This document shows, in pieces, positions 43,246 through 52,503 of a stretch of DNA of 64,000 bases. How positions within the stretch are numbered: position 1 is the first letter of the stretch; each line of letters begins with the position of its first letter. Source of the stretch: Micromonospora pisi. Its GTDB lineage: Bacteria > Actinomycetota > Actinomycetes > Mycobacteriales > Micromonosporaceae. The position numbers and the translations under genes are program-made. The notes under the pieces were generated by a model, which was not told where the DNA came from, made no database searches, and worked only from the letters and a program-made list of their open reading frames with translations. The stretch lies in the NCBI RefSeq assembly GCF_003633685.1, contig NZ_RBKT01000001.1, positions 620,001 through 684,000 of the forward strand. The letters run 5' to 3'.

Positions 43246-46200
43246 CCTCGTACGGTCCGGGTGGCGTCGGCCATGACCGGTTCGACAAAAAGCTGCCCGT
43301 CCTCGGCGCTGGCGACAAGCAACCCGAGGGTACGCAGCACGTCGACCACATCCGCCGTACTGCGGTAACCGTTCCGGGTGAGCTGGGCCGGGGCGAGCGC
43401 GTCCGTTGCCGGGTCACCGGACTCCCCGTGGAGGGTGAGGTACTCGGCGATCGTCTCGGCGTCGGCGCGGTCGTCGGCGAACTCCGAGGCAAGGAACATC
43501 CAGGCCTGCTCCAGGGCGGCGTCCGCCCCGGCCCCGGACGCGGCGACCAGCGCCTCCGCGTGCACCGGGTCAGCGAGGTAGGAACGGATCCGGGCCAACG
43601 GATCGGCCCGGGTGCCGGCGTCGTTGTCGTGGGAGAGTTCCTCCGCGACCAGGTTCACGTTCACCGGCCAACCGCCGGTCGTGGCGAGCAACTCGCCCCG
43701 GGACGCGTCGTCCTGGAACGGCAGCGTCGTCTCGGTGAGCCAGAGTCGTAGGTCGGTCTTGTCGTAACGGCGCAGGCCGGTCAGGCCGGAGGAGGCGTCG
43801 GACTCCTCCGCCGCGGTCAACCAGAGCGGCGCCTGCGACGGGGTGGTGACCAGGACGATGCCGAGCGTGCCACCGGAGTGCGCGGCGATCAACTCCCGGG
43901 CGGTCCGCCAGGCGTCGCGGGCCACGTCCAGGGTCGCCGTCTTCAGGTCGACGAGCACGACGGCGTGGCCGCCGGCCGCCTTGACGGTGGCCTGCTGACA
44001 GGTGTTCCGCAGGGACGAGGGTTTCGCGTCGCAGAGGTGACTGCGGCGACTGCCGGAGTGGGCGCCGTTGTTCTCGTCCTCGATCGCCTTGATGCACCGC
44101 TCCACGGTCAGGGCCGACGACCCGGCGATCAACCGGACCTGGCTGCGGGGCGCGAGCAGGTCCGCGATCTGCCGTGAGGTCAGCGGGCCACGGGTCAGCC
44201 CGGCGCCGAACGCCGGCCGCATCAGGCTGCCGTCGAAGCTCTCCGGCAGCGGGGTCGACTCCGCCTGCTCCAGGAACTCGTCGACCTCGTCCTTCGACCC
44301 GAGCAGGTCGAGCACGTTCGGCGTACGCAGCCGGTAGCCGCCGTTGGCGTAGGAGAGCACCCCCAGGTCCACGCACTCGTCGAGCAGCGCCCGGAACTCG
44401 CCGGTGCGTACGTCCTCCGGGGCGAAGCCCTGTGGCCACCACTGCTCACACTCGGCCCGCAACTGGGTGGCTGTGAGGGCCGACCCGACGCCGTTCGCGT
44501 GCGCGTGGAACGCCACGCTGTAGGCGATGACCTTGTAGCGGGGGTCCAGGTTGAGGGTCCAGTCGAACCGCTTACGGAACGAGTTCCGCAACGCGTCGTC
44601 GGCCCAGACGATCTCCACGTCGTTGCCGGCGACGTGCTGCGGCGGCGCGCCGAGCGCCATCGGTGCCCGTTGCAGATTGCGCAGCAACTGCGCGCCGAAA
44701 AGCTGGATCAGTGCCGGCTGGTTGTTCGCCAACGCCAGCACACGGGCGGCGTGGTCGTGGCCGGTGAACTGGTAACCGAGGGCGTGCAGCGGCCGGGTGA
44801 GCAGGTCGTACGCGGGCTGCGGCGCGAGCGGCCCGACACAGACCGGGTCACCGAAGTGCGCCAGCGGATGGTTCGCCAGCCGCTCGAACCGGGCGGTCTG
44901 GTGCAGCCCGGCGAACACCACCTTGACCGCGCGACCGGTCCCCTCCATCAGCTCCTTGAAGTGGGTGACGTGGGTGAACCGGCCGTCGGTGGCGTCCGCG
45001 TCGAGGAACGAGTCCGACTCGTCCAGCAGCAGGAGCAGTTGCCGTCCCGGCCGGGCGGCGATCCACGCCGAGACGTGTCCGGTCAGCGCGGTGGCGATGT
45101 CACCGGAGGGGATCTCACTCGGCACGATGCCCTTGTCCGCGAGCCGGGGCCAGAGCGTCGTCCAGACCGCGTCGACGGGGTTGGCCTGACCGACCTTGTA
45201 GATCGACAGGTAGATCGCGTGCCGGGAGTCGCCGTCGTCGAACTCCCGGGTGGCCGCGCGCAGCAGCGCGGACTTGCCCAGCTGTCGGCCGCCGTACACG
45301 ATGCAGGAACCCATCATGTCGACCACCTTGTCGCGCTCCTCGGCGCGGCCGTAGAACATCTCCTGCGGCACCAGTCCGGCGACGTCCGGGGTGAACGGTG
45401 TCGCCGACGTGAACGGCAGGGTGATCGCCATCGTGATGTCCCGGCCGGGCTCCGGCTGGGCGACGAGGTACGCGAACGCCGCGTCGTCGACCACGGCTGC
45501 GACCGGGAGTTTCCGGCCACTGCGGAACTGGCTCGCGAGTTCGCGACGGGCGGCCACGTCGAGCGTGCCGAAGTAGAGCACGACCACGGAATGGTCCGCC
45601 GGTTCGCTGCGGAGCAGTTCGACGAGTTCCTGCGGGGTCGGCGACCGCCAGACGGCGAGCAGGCGCAGGGTGTCGCCGGACGGGCTGATCGCACTGCCGA
45701 AGGCCGGGATGAGCGCCTTGCCGGAGGTCGCCCGTACGCCGGTGAGGTGCATCCAGTACGAGCGTCCGTGCGACTGCCCGCGTCGGGATCGAGGCGTGTT
45801 CGCCTTGTCCACGAGGAAACCGAGCTGTTCCAGGATGGCCTTGACCCGGCTGAGCGTGCCGCCGCCGGCCTGGTCGAAGGACTTCGGTGAGGACAGCGCC
45901 AACCACTGGCTGATCCGGCCGGAGGCGGCCTCCGGCCGGCCGATCTGGGACAGGTCGATCCTGGCGCTGGTGAGCGCGTCGACCAGGCGGCCACCGGACG
46001 GGTTCCGGCCGTCGTCGATGGCCCGCCCCAGCTCGGTCAGGAGACCCGTCTTGGGACCGGGGGCTGCCGCGGCGTTGGCGAACATCGCCGGGAAGACCGG
46101 GTAGAAGAGCCGGAGGTGGTCCACGTCGGCGCGGGGACCGGGCAGTTCGCGTCCACCCCGGACCGTCTCCAGGTACTCGTTGGCGGTGGTCAGATCTCCC

Positions 46201-49200
46201 GTCTCGATGCAGTGGTCGATCCGGGTACGGGCCGCCGCCGGCGCCTCGATCTCGGCGAACTGCCGCTGGATCGCCGCGATCGCCGCGCGCGCCGTCGCCT
46301 CCCGGTCCGCTTCGATCCGCCCGACCCCCTCGAGCATCGTGTTGAAGTCACGGCGGGGCCCCCGGGCGGCGGCCTCGTAGGCACGGGCCCGGGTGGAGAG
46401 GTCCGCCCACTGGTCGGCGGTCATCCGTCCGAATCGGCGGTCCGCGTCGATGCTGGCGGCGAGGGCGGCGACCCGGGCGTCGAGCTGCTCGGTGGAGTCC
46501 GCGACCGAGCGGTCCCGTGCCGTGGAGAGCCGCTGCGCGAGTTGTGGATCGGTCGGCCGCAGGACCTCGATGAGGATGTGCGTGCCGACCTGGTCGTGCT
46601 GCGTGGCCCGCTGTTCGAAGGCGGCCGTCCACCCGGCCGGGCCGGCGCGCAGCGCGTCGACCGCCACCGCGACGTCGCCCACCTCGACCCGACGGGAGAG
46701 CGTCAGCTCGGAGGTGATGGGCAGCGTCGGGGCGAGCGCGAGCGCACCGACGATGACCCGCTCGGCGGGAATCTCCGGCCCGCTGAGAGTGGCCGTGCCG
46801 TCGAGCAGTTCCAACGACTCGGTCAGCAGCGCCAACCCGGCCTGCACCGCCGCGTCCCGCGCCTCGTGGCCGGTGCCGGAGAGTGCCGCCAGCTCGTCCA
46901 GGGCCTGGCCCCGGACGGCGTTCACCCGGGTACGCAGCTCCGCCATCGGGTCGGCCATCCAGGTGCCGGCCGCCGACCTGGTCAACTTCTCGGTCGCCTC
47001 GACCCAGTTGGTGAGCAGGACGGTGACGTCCGAGGTCCAGTCCAGCACCTTCTCGCGTGCGCGGGCCTCGATCCGGCGGGTGCGCTTACCGGACTGGGGA
47101 CGGCGGGTGTCCTGGTCCAGCAGGGTCTCGAGGGACGATCTGGAGCGCAGTTCGCGGATCCGGTGTCGGACGAAGCTCAGCGCCTCGACGTCGCGGGATC
47201 CGGCCGCGACGACGGCCAGCGGGGCGCCGAGGTAACCACCGGGCGCCATCCACGCCTGCCACAACTCGGTCGCGGCCTGGTATCGGATCGTCCGGGAGGG
47301 CGCGGACTGGAGCATGTCGCGGGCCACCCGGGCGAGAGCGGCGTGTTCCGCCTCCGCCTCCGCGGCCCCGGCCACCGCACCGACGCTGCTCGGCGTGAGG
47401 TAGGCGCCGTTGTAGATGGCGGTCAGCAGCGCCTCGGTGAGGTTCTCGACCGCCGAGCCGGATTTGACGATGCTGCTTGTTATGTCACGTAACGGACCGG
47501 CGGCGCCGGCGATCGGGGAGAGCAGGCCGGCGCGTACGGACGCGGCGTAGACCAGCATCTGCACGTCCAGCCGGTCGTGCAGCGCCTCGGCGTCCAGTTG
47601 GCGGACGGTGTCGGCGAAGGCGGCGGCGTTGGAGCCGGCCGAGGTCCGCATCGCGGCGGCGTGCGCGGCGAGCCGGTGTGCGGCGACAACGGGTACGGGT
47701 GTCTCCGCCGCTTCCAGCAGCCAGGAGGCGAGTGCGTACTGGCGGTCGTTGAGCAGGGCGGTGTAGATGGCGTCCGCGTCGGGTGAAGTGTTCCCGATGC
47801 CGGTGCCCGTGACCGGCGCGGGGCTGGGTGCGGGTTCGGGGCTGGGTGCGGGTTCGGGCCTGGGTGCCGGCTCGGGCCTGGGTGCCGGCTCGGGCCTGGG
47901 TGCCGGTTCGGGCCTGGGTGCCGGTTCGGGTCGGTCGACGGTGGACTCACTGGCGGTACGCGGAGCGGGAACCGTGAAGGTGAGCGTGGCGACGACCTCG
48001 TCGACGGTCACGTCCCGCCCGGGAAGCGTCGGGTCCGGCACGGTTGCTCCACCGTCGAACCGGCCGTTGGCGTGTACATCCGGTTCGGTGACCCGCTGCT
48101 CGTACCGGTCCGCCTGCTCGTCCCGGGCCGTCTGCTCGTCCCGGGCCGTCTGCTCGTCCCGGGCCGTCCGCCCGTTCCGGGCGACCAGGACCAGCGGGTC
48201 CGGGTCGGGTTCGTCGGCGCGGGCGGGCGCCGACTCGGCCTCGACCTCCTCCCCGACGTCGCCCTCGCCCTCGGCTGCCGCCCCGACGGCGGGGTCGGAC
48301 TCGACGGCGGGTTCGAGCTCGACGGCGGACTCGGACTTGACGGCGGGGCGGGCGCCCAGGGTGAGGGTGCCGGGGAGCATGCACAGCAGCGAGGCGCCGG
48401 GGGATGCCTGCGACGCCCTGCGGGCGAGTTCGGCGCGGCGCTCGGAATCGCTCGCACCGAGGTCGATCGCCATGACGAGAGCTTCGAGGCCGGCGAGCAG
48501 CGTCGGGTCGCTGTCGGCGTCGGCCGTGGCGGCCAGCTCGGCGACCTGCTGGATCTCGGCGACGACGTACGTCGGCCCGGAGAGTGCGGTCAACTGCCGG
48601 ACCCGCGTCACCAGGGCCATCGTCGACGAGGCCGCGACCGTCTCGTCGAGGGACGACCGCGCCTGCTCGACAGTGGACGGTACCGCCACGCCGGTGGCGG
48701 CGGCCACCCGTACGAACAGGTCCTCCATCTCGTCGGCGAGTCGGAGCATCCGGTCGAGTTCGGTGGCCGGAGGTATCCGACCCGCCTCGGCCGCCTGCAC
48801 CAGTGCCGGGAGGTCACGTAGGCGCATCTGTTCGAGTACGGACTCGACGGCGTCACAGCGTACGGCGAGGTCGGCGAGTTCCTCGGGCGTCACCGGGGCC
48901 GCACCGGTCGCCTCGACCTCGGCCGGCCGACCGTTGGCCGCGGCGGTGACGGGACCGGCGGCCAGGACTGGATCGGCCGCCGGAACAGGCTCGGCCGCAC
49001 CGGCCCGGTCGAGCTCGGCGACGATCTCGACCAGGCGGCCCAGCGCCACCGGGTACTCGGGCAGCAGGGGAAGCCGCTGGCGCACCTGCTGCCAGAGGCG
49101 CCGGACGATCTGGGCCTGGCTCCCGGTCCACCCGGCGGGTAGCTCCGCGACCAGCCAGCCGAGCGCGGCGACCGCTCCCGGGTGCCCGGTGCTCACCATG

Positions 49201-49685
49201 GACGACCAGACCGCGCCGCGTACGGCGGACGTGCTCCCGAACTGGCGGATGTCGCGCAGCGCGGCGTGTATCGCGGTGTCCGTCAGGAAGCCCAGGTCGG
49301 ACGGGTCGGCGCGGAGCAGCGCGGCGAGTTCGCCCTCGGTCAGCATGCCGGTCATGGCGCTGGTACGGATCCCGAAGTGCAGGGCATCGTGCAGGACCCA
49401 CGCGGCCCGCTCCTCGTGCACCCTCGCCAGCATGGTCCGGGTCGACTGTGCGACGACGTGGGCCGAGGCGCCGGACCGTACCTTGAGCTCCCGCTGGAGC
49501 GCGGCCAACTCCGGTGTGGACAGCCGATGGAGTTCGTCGACGAGCTCGGCGACCGTGACCCCGTTCGCGGCGGACTTGGCCAGGCGCGCGGGGCGCGACT
49601 CGCGCACCTCGACGTCGCGCAGGGACCACCCCCCGTCGCTGCCCCCGTCGTCCGTACCAACCTGGCCTGGATCCGGGTCAGTCAA
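43242..49685 (-). CDS. Giant (2147-residue) P-loop NTPase of unknown function
   Basis: Apparently cytosolic, with no signal or membrane segment. Residues 1-450 are helical. About 450-625 is disordered, with a triplicated TARDEQ block (502-529) and a (RPEPAP)n block (584-623). About 630-1330 is a long helical region. About 1335-1440 is an alpha/beta domain ending in TLPFTSATPFTP and EMFYGRAEERDK. An ATPase module follows, with Walker A GGRQLGKSA (from 1465), Walker B LLLLLDESD (~1550-1558), and a winged-helix-like segment (1712-1796). From ~1849 there is a second, degenerate ATPase-like module (IAGSSALT in place of a P-loop; VVLVDLK; TGGWP near 1998). The layout suggests a STAND-like signalling or scaffold ATPase. 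I cannot name a family. The TTG at 49685 has GGAG 6 nt upstream; a GTG at 49721 lacks a site. Confidence 0.8.
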   Translation of the reverse strand: MTDPDPGQVGTDDGGSDGGWSLRDVEVRESRPARLAKSAANGVTVAELVDELHRLSTPELAALQRELKVRSGASAHVVAQSTRTMLARVHEERAAWVLHDALHFGIRTSAMTGMLTEGELAALLRADPSDLGFLTDTAIHAALRDIRQFGSTSAVRGAVWSSMVSTGHPGAVAALGWLVAELPAGWTGSQAQIVRRLWQQVRQRLPLLPEYPVALGRLVEIVAELDRAGAAEPVPAADPVLAAGPVTAAANGRPAEVEATGAAPVTPEELADLAVRCDAVESVLEQMRLRDLPALVQAAEAGRIPPATELDRMLRLADEMEDLFVRVAAATGVAVPSTVEQARSSLDETVAASSTMALVTRVRQLTALSGPTYVVAEIQQVAELAATADADSDPTLLAGLEALVMAIDLGASDSERRAELARRASQASPGASLLCMLPGTLTLGARPAVKSESAVELEPAVESDPAVGAAAEGEGDVGEEVEAESAPARADEPDPDPLVLVARNGRTARDEQTARDEQTARDEQADRYEQRVTEPDVHANGRFDGGATVPDPTLPGRDVTVDEVVATLTFTVPAPRTASESTVDRPEPAPRPEPAPRPEPAPRPEPAPRPEPAPSPEPAPSPAPVTGTGIGNTSPDADAIYTALLNDRQYALASWLLEAAETPVPVVAAHRLAAHAAAMRTSAGSNAAAFADTVRQLDAEALHDRLDVQMLVYAASVRAGLLSPIAGAAGPLRDITSSIVKSGSAVENLTEALLTAIYNGAYLTPSSVGAVAGAAEAEAEHAALARVARDMLQSAPSRTIRYQAATELWQAWMAPGGYLGAPLAVVAAGSRDVEALSFVRHRIRELRSRSSLETLLDQDTRRPQSGKRTRRIEARAREKVLDWTSDVTVLLTNWVEATEKLTRSAAGTWMADPMAELRTRVNAVRGQALDELAALSGTGHEARDAAVQAGLALLTESLELLDGTATLSGPEIPAERVIVGALALAPTLPITSELTLSRRVEVGDVAVAVDALRAGPAGWTAAFEQRATQHDQVGTHILIEVLRPTDPQLAQRLSTARDRSVADSTEQLDARVAALAASIDADRRFGRMTADQWADLSTRARAYEAAARGPRRDFNTMLEGVGRIEADREATARAAIAAIQRQFAEIEAPAAARTRIDHCIETGDLTTANEYLETVRGGRELPGPRADVDHLRLFYPVFPAMFANAAAAPGPKTGLLTELGRAIDDGRNPSGGRLVDALTSARIDLSQIGRPEAASGRISQWLALSSPKSFDQAGGGTLSRVKAILEQLGFLVDKANTPRSRRGQSHGRSYWMHLTGVRATSGKALIPAFGSAISPSGDTLRLLAVWRSPTPQELVELLRSEPADHSVVVLYFGTLDVAARRELASQFRSGRKLPVAAVVDDAAFAYLVAQPEPGRDITMAITLPFTSATPFTPDVAGLVPQEMFYGRAEERDKVVDMMGSCIVYGGRQLGKSALLRAATREFDDGDSRHAIYLSIYKVGQANPVDAVWTTLWPRLADKGIVPSEIPSGDIATALTGHVSAWIAARPGRQLLLLLDESDSFLDADATDGRFTHVTHFKELMEGTGRAVKVVFAGLHQTARFERLANHPLAHFGDPVCVGPLAPQPAYDLLTRPLHALGYQFTGHDHAARVLALANNQPALIQLFGAQLLRNLQRAPMALGAPPQHVAGNDVEIVWADDALRNSFRKRFDWTLNLDPRYKVIAYSVAFHAHANGVGSALTATQLRAECEQWWPQGFAPEDVRTGEFRALLDECVDLGVLSYANGGYRLRTPNVLDLLGSKDEVDEFLEQAESTPLPESFDGSLMRPAFGAGLTRGPLTSRQIADLLAPRSQVRLIAGSSALTVERCIKAIEDENNGAHSGSRRSHLCDAKPSSLRNTCQQATVKAAGGHAVVLVDLKTATLDVARDAWRTARELIAAHSGGTLGIVLVTTPSQAPLWLTAAEESDASSGLTGLRRYDKTDLRLWLTETTLPFQDDASRGELLATTGGWPVNVNLVAEELSHDNDAGTRADPLARIRSYLADPVHAEALVAASGAGADAALEQAWMFLASEFADDRADAETIAEYLTLHGESGDPATDALAPAQLTRNGYRSTADVVDVLRTLGLLVASAEDGQLFVEPVMADATRTVRG
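47819..47934. repeat. 18-bp tandem repeat inside the giant NTPase gene (proline-glutamate-alanine block)
   Basis: About six copies of an 18-bp unit of the type GGTTCGGGCCTGGGTGCC, translated on the minus strand as RPEPAP/SPEPAP. Copies differ by single third-position changes, so the array is selected or young. In-frame expansion and contraction would vary the linker length. Confidence 0.85.
48114..48170. repeat. 18-bp tandem repeat inside the giant NTPase gene (TARDEQ block)
   Basis: Three near-identical copies of CTGCTCGTCCCGGGCCGT, translated on the minus strand as TARDEQ. It is an in-frame charged repeat within the disordered linker, ~180 bp from the proline-rich array. Confidence 0.8.
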
Positions 49686-49902
49686 CGAGATCTCCCTCAC
49701 ACCAGTCCGACGACTGCTCACTGTCTAGCACGCGTATGACGCAGTAGGTGACCAGTGCCGCCCGGCGTGCCGTGGACGAGACCCGTTATCGCGACCAGGG
49801 GCGCCAATTGCCCAATATGTACGGTGACCGATCCACGACAGAACCAGGAGACATCATCGGGTCGGCCCGGCCGGACCGAGCCGGTCGCACCGGTCGCGCG
49901 GT

Positions 49903-51642
49903 TCAGCCGAAGGCGGTCAGGAACCGGTCGCGGAAGGCGTTCATCGGCCAGACCGGAGCCTGCGGTCCGGGCCGGAGCCCGCCCTGCCAGCCCCAACCGG
50001 AGATCCGGTCGAGTACGGTCCGATTGCGGGCCACGATCGTGATCGGCACGTCCCGGCTCGCGCCCTCACCGGTGACGATCGGCGCGGGCTGGTGGTCGCC
50101 GAGGAAGACGAGTACGAGATCGTCGTCGCCGTACTTCTCCACGTAGGAGATGAGGCTGGTCAACGAGTACTCGATCGAGCGTCGGTATTCGGTGCGTACC
50201 CGGGCGGCGTCGCGCCACACGACGTCCGGCGGGTCACCCTCCCTGGCCATGCTGTCGAAGACCGAACCGTCGCCGAGTTCGTCCCAGCCGACCATCCGGG
50301 GCAGCGGCGCCCACGGCCCGTGGCTCGATACCAGGGGAATCTCCGCCATCAGCGGTGGACGGTCCGGCTGGGCCCGCTCGAGGCGCTCGAAGGCCGCCAG
50401 CGTGTACTGGTCGGGCATGGGAGCGAAGCTGAATCTCGGCCCCTGGTATCCGAGGTCGCCCACCCCGTAGACCCGCTGATGCTGGTAGAACGCCCCCTCC
50501 GGCCAGGGCCGGGTCATCGCCGGCATGACCGCGACGGTCCGCCAGTCGGCCCGCCGGAAGGCGCTGTTGAGGGTCAGCCGGTCGCTCGCCAGCAGGTTGC
50601 TGTAACGCTGCTGGTTGTTGATCCACAACCCGGAGAGCAGCGTGGCGTGGGCCAACCAGCTCCCCCCGCCCGCGGTCGGCGAGGTGAGGAAGGCACTGCG
50701 GGAGGCGAACCCGGCCGCGTTCAACCGCCGGTTGCCCTCGTCGAGCAGCGCACCGACCTGTGGCGCGAACTCCGGATCCTGCACCGCGTCGCGTCCGTAG
50801 CTCTCCACGAAGGCGAGCACGACGTCCTTACCGCGCAGCCCGGTCAGCAGTTGGTCGCCGGGGGTGTCCCGGAAGGCGTCGACGGCCGCCTCGGCGGCGA
50901 ACGTCTCCTGGTCCCGCAGGCCCGCACGGATCTGGACCGTACGGTCGTAGGCGAGGTCGGCGGCGCCGCTCGCGGCGACCGGCAGGCCGGGCGCGAGTTC
51001 GGCGCCGAGCACGGCGCAGACGACCCAGACGGCGCCGAGCGCGGTGACGACGCGGGCCGAGACGGTCCGATGCCGCACCACCACCCGGGTCAGCCGCAGC
51101 ACCGAGAGTGCCATCAGCACGAGCAGGGCGACGACGAGCAGCACCAGCACCACCACGGCGCCGATCGCACCCGCCCGACCGACCGAGTCGGTGAGCACGC
51201 TGAGGGCGTCGTCGAACAGGATCCAGTCGAGCACCAGGTCGAACGGCCGGTCCAGGACCTTGAAGAAGCCCATGTCGAGCAGTTTCACGACGGTCAGCAG
51301 GCCAAGCACCGCGCCGAGCACCAGCGCCGTGACCCGCCTCGCGCGCGCCGGCAGGAACAGCAGGAGGAGCACGCCGAGCAGTCCCTCGACCGGGATACGG
51401 GTGAAGGCTCCCGGGGTGAGGCGGCTGATCTGCTCCGGGGCGACCAGCGCGAAGAGCACCAGGAGGGCGGCGAGCACGGTGGCCCCCCTCGCCACCAGCC
51501 GCCGACGCGCGCTCCCGCCCGGCGTACGGTCGACGTCACTCGCGATCGGTCGGTCCTCCCCCGTGACCGGCGGTCCCTCGGTCGGTTCCCGCCCCGGAGC
51601 CGGTTCCCGTCGCAGACGAGTGAAGAACGACAAGCCAAACAC
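49903..51642 (-). CDS. Membrane sulfatase-fold protein (LtaS/phosphoglycerol-transferase-like)
   Basis: A 579-residue protein. A basic cytosolic tail (1-50) is followed by about five membrane helices (51-70, 85-100, 105-125, 160-185, 200-220). An extracytoplasmic domain of the alkaline-phosphatase/sulfatase superfamily follows: DVVLAFVESYGRDA near 275 (metal and nucleophile region), LTSPTAGGGSWLAHATLLSG, SSHGPW and VFLGDHQPAP (metal-binding D-H). Relatives transfer phosphoglycerol or similar groups to glycans or lipids. TTG at 51633 has AGAGG at a better distance than the GTG at 51642, so the start may be three codons later. It lies downstream of the HAD and CDP-alcohol transferase genes on the same strand, suggesting joint work on a lipid or glycan. 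Confidence 0.85.
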   Translation of the reverse strand: MFGLSFFTRLRREPAPGREPTEGPPVTGEDRPIASDVDRTPGGSARRRLVARGATVLAALLVLFALVAPEQISRLTPGAFTRIPVEGLLGVLLLLFLPARARRVTALVLGAVLGLLTVVKLLDMGFFKVLDRPFDLVLDWILFDDALSVLTDSVGRAGAIGAVVVLVLLVVALLVLMALSVLRLTRVVVRHRTVSARVVTALGAVWVVCAVLGAELAPGLPVAASGAADLAYDRTVQIRAGLRDQETFAAEAAVDAFRDTPGDQLLTGLRGKDVVLAFVESYGRDAVQDPEFAPQVGALLDEGNRRLNAAGFASRSAFLTSPTAGGGSWLAHATLLSGLWINNQQRYSNLLASDRLTLNSAFRRADWRTVAVMPAMTRPWPEGAFYQHQRVYGVGDLGYQGPRFSFAPMPDQYTLAAFERLERAQPDRPPLMAEIPLVSSHGPWAPLPRMVGWDELGDGSVFDSMAREGDPPDVVWRDAARVRTEYRRSIEYSLTSLISYVEKYGDDDLVLVFLGDHQPAPIVTGEGASRDVPITIVARNRTVLDRISGWGWQGGLRPGPQAPVWPMNAFRDRFLTAFG

Positions 51643-51704
51643 CTCTTACCCGCGAAGTCTGGTGGAGTGGGTCGGTACGACGGCAGGCGGTGCTCCGGGC
51701 GGAG

Positions 51705-52382
51705 CTAGCCGATGCCGGTCAGCGAGAGGATGTGTCCGAGCCCTCGCGGTCCGGTCGTGACCGGCCGGGGCAGCAGGAACACGCACATGCCGGCGGCAAC
51801 CCCGCCGGAGTCGGTGAGCGGGTTGTCACCGACCATGAGGGTCCGCTCCGGTCGGACGCCCAACTGGTCGCAGGCGGTGAGGAAGACCTTGGTGGAGGGC
51901 TTGCAGACGCCGTACTCGTACGACATCACGACGGTGTCCAGGTAGGGCGAGAGGCCCAACTGGTCCATCGCCGGACGCAGGTCGAACCCGGTGTCGCTGA
52001 CGATTCCGATGCGCAGCCCCCGCTCACGCAGGGCTTTCAGGGTCGGCAGGCTGTCCGGGAACGCCTCCCAGGACTCGGCGCTGACGGTGAGCGCGTACAG
52101 CTCCTCGCTCAACCCGGGGGCGAGCCGCTCGCACCCGGCCTCGTCGTAGAGCGCGGTCCAGACCTCGCGGTGCCGGGCGTTGGAGAGGTCCCTCCCCTTG
52201 GCCATCTCCTCCGCGGTGCTGCTGCGGTCGAGCACCCGCCGCCAGACCCGGGCGACCTCGTCGGGGTGGGGTGGTGCGACGCCGAGCCTGGCCACCGCCT
52301 GGTGCAGTAGCTTCTCGCCGCTGCCGCAGAGCCGGATCAGCGTGTCGCCCGCGTCGAACAGGACCGCCTCGAACTGACTCAC
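51705..52382 (-). CDS. HAD-superfamily hydrolase
   Basis: A 225-residue cytosolic phosphatase-type HAD protein. Motif I is FDAGDTLIR (residues 9-17), where the second catalytic Asp is in the D-x-G-D-T form; motif II is IVSDTG, motif III has a lysine in CKPSTKVF, and motif IV is MVGDNPLTDS. A helical cap occupies ~18-85. AGGGAGAT precedes the GTG start. It lies between the CDP-alcohol transferase and the sulfatase-fold gene on the same strand; a phosphatase for a lipid or sugar phosphate would fit, but the substrate is unknown. Confidence 0.88.
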   Translation of the reverse strand: MSQFEAVLFDAGDTLIRLCGSGEKLLHQAVARLGVAPPHPDEVARVWRRVLDRSSTAEEMAKGRDLSNARHREVWTALYDEAGCERLAPGLSEELYALTVSAESWEAFPDSLPTLKALRERGLRIGIVSDTGFDLRPAMDQLGLSPYLDTVVMSYEYGVCKPSTKVFLTACDQLGVRPERTLMVGDNPLTDSGGVAAGMCVFLLPRPVTTGPRGLGHILSLTGIG

Positions 52383-52503
52383 GTCCGTATCTCCCTACTC
52401 CGGCCAGAAACTGGTGCACAGCATGGGGGCAGCGTCTCGCGGGATCGACAGGTGGGCCACCCGGAGGAGGTCTTCGCCGGGTCCGGTTGACCGTCCATGG
52501 TGG

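Noticed and set aside
41011-43368. A 785-codon plus-strand frame opposite the beta-CASP gene
   Set aside because: Antisense shadow; the minus strand has complete metallo-beta-lactamase motifs and a coupled start.
47815-48180. Short regular repeats as a possible CRISPR array
   Set aside because: The units are contiguous 18-mers with no spacers and are translated in frame as RPEPAP and TARDEQ inside a gene.
47767-49728. A 653-codon plus-strand frame opposite the giant NTPase gene
   Set aside because: The serine/alanine/arginine-rich product and GC-poor third positions mark it as antisense. The minus-strand frame continues unbroken for 6.4 kb with normal codon use and clear ATPase motifs.
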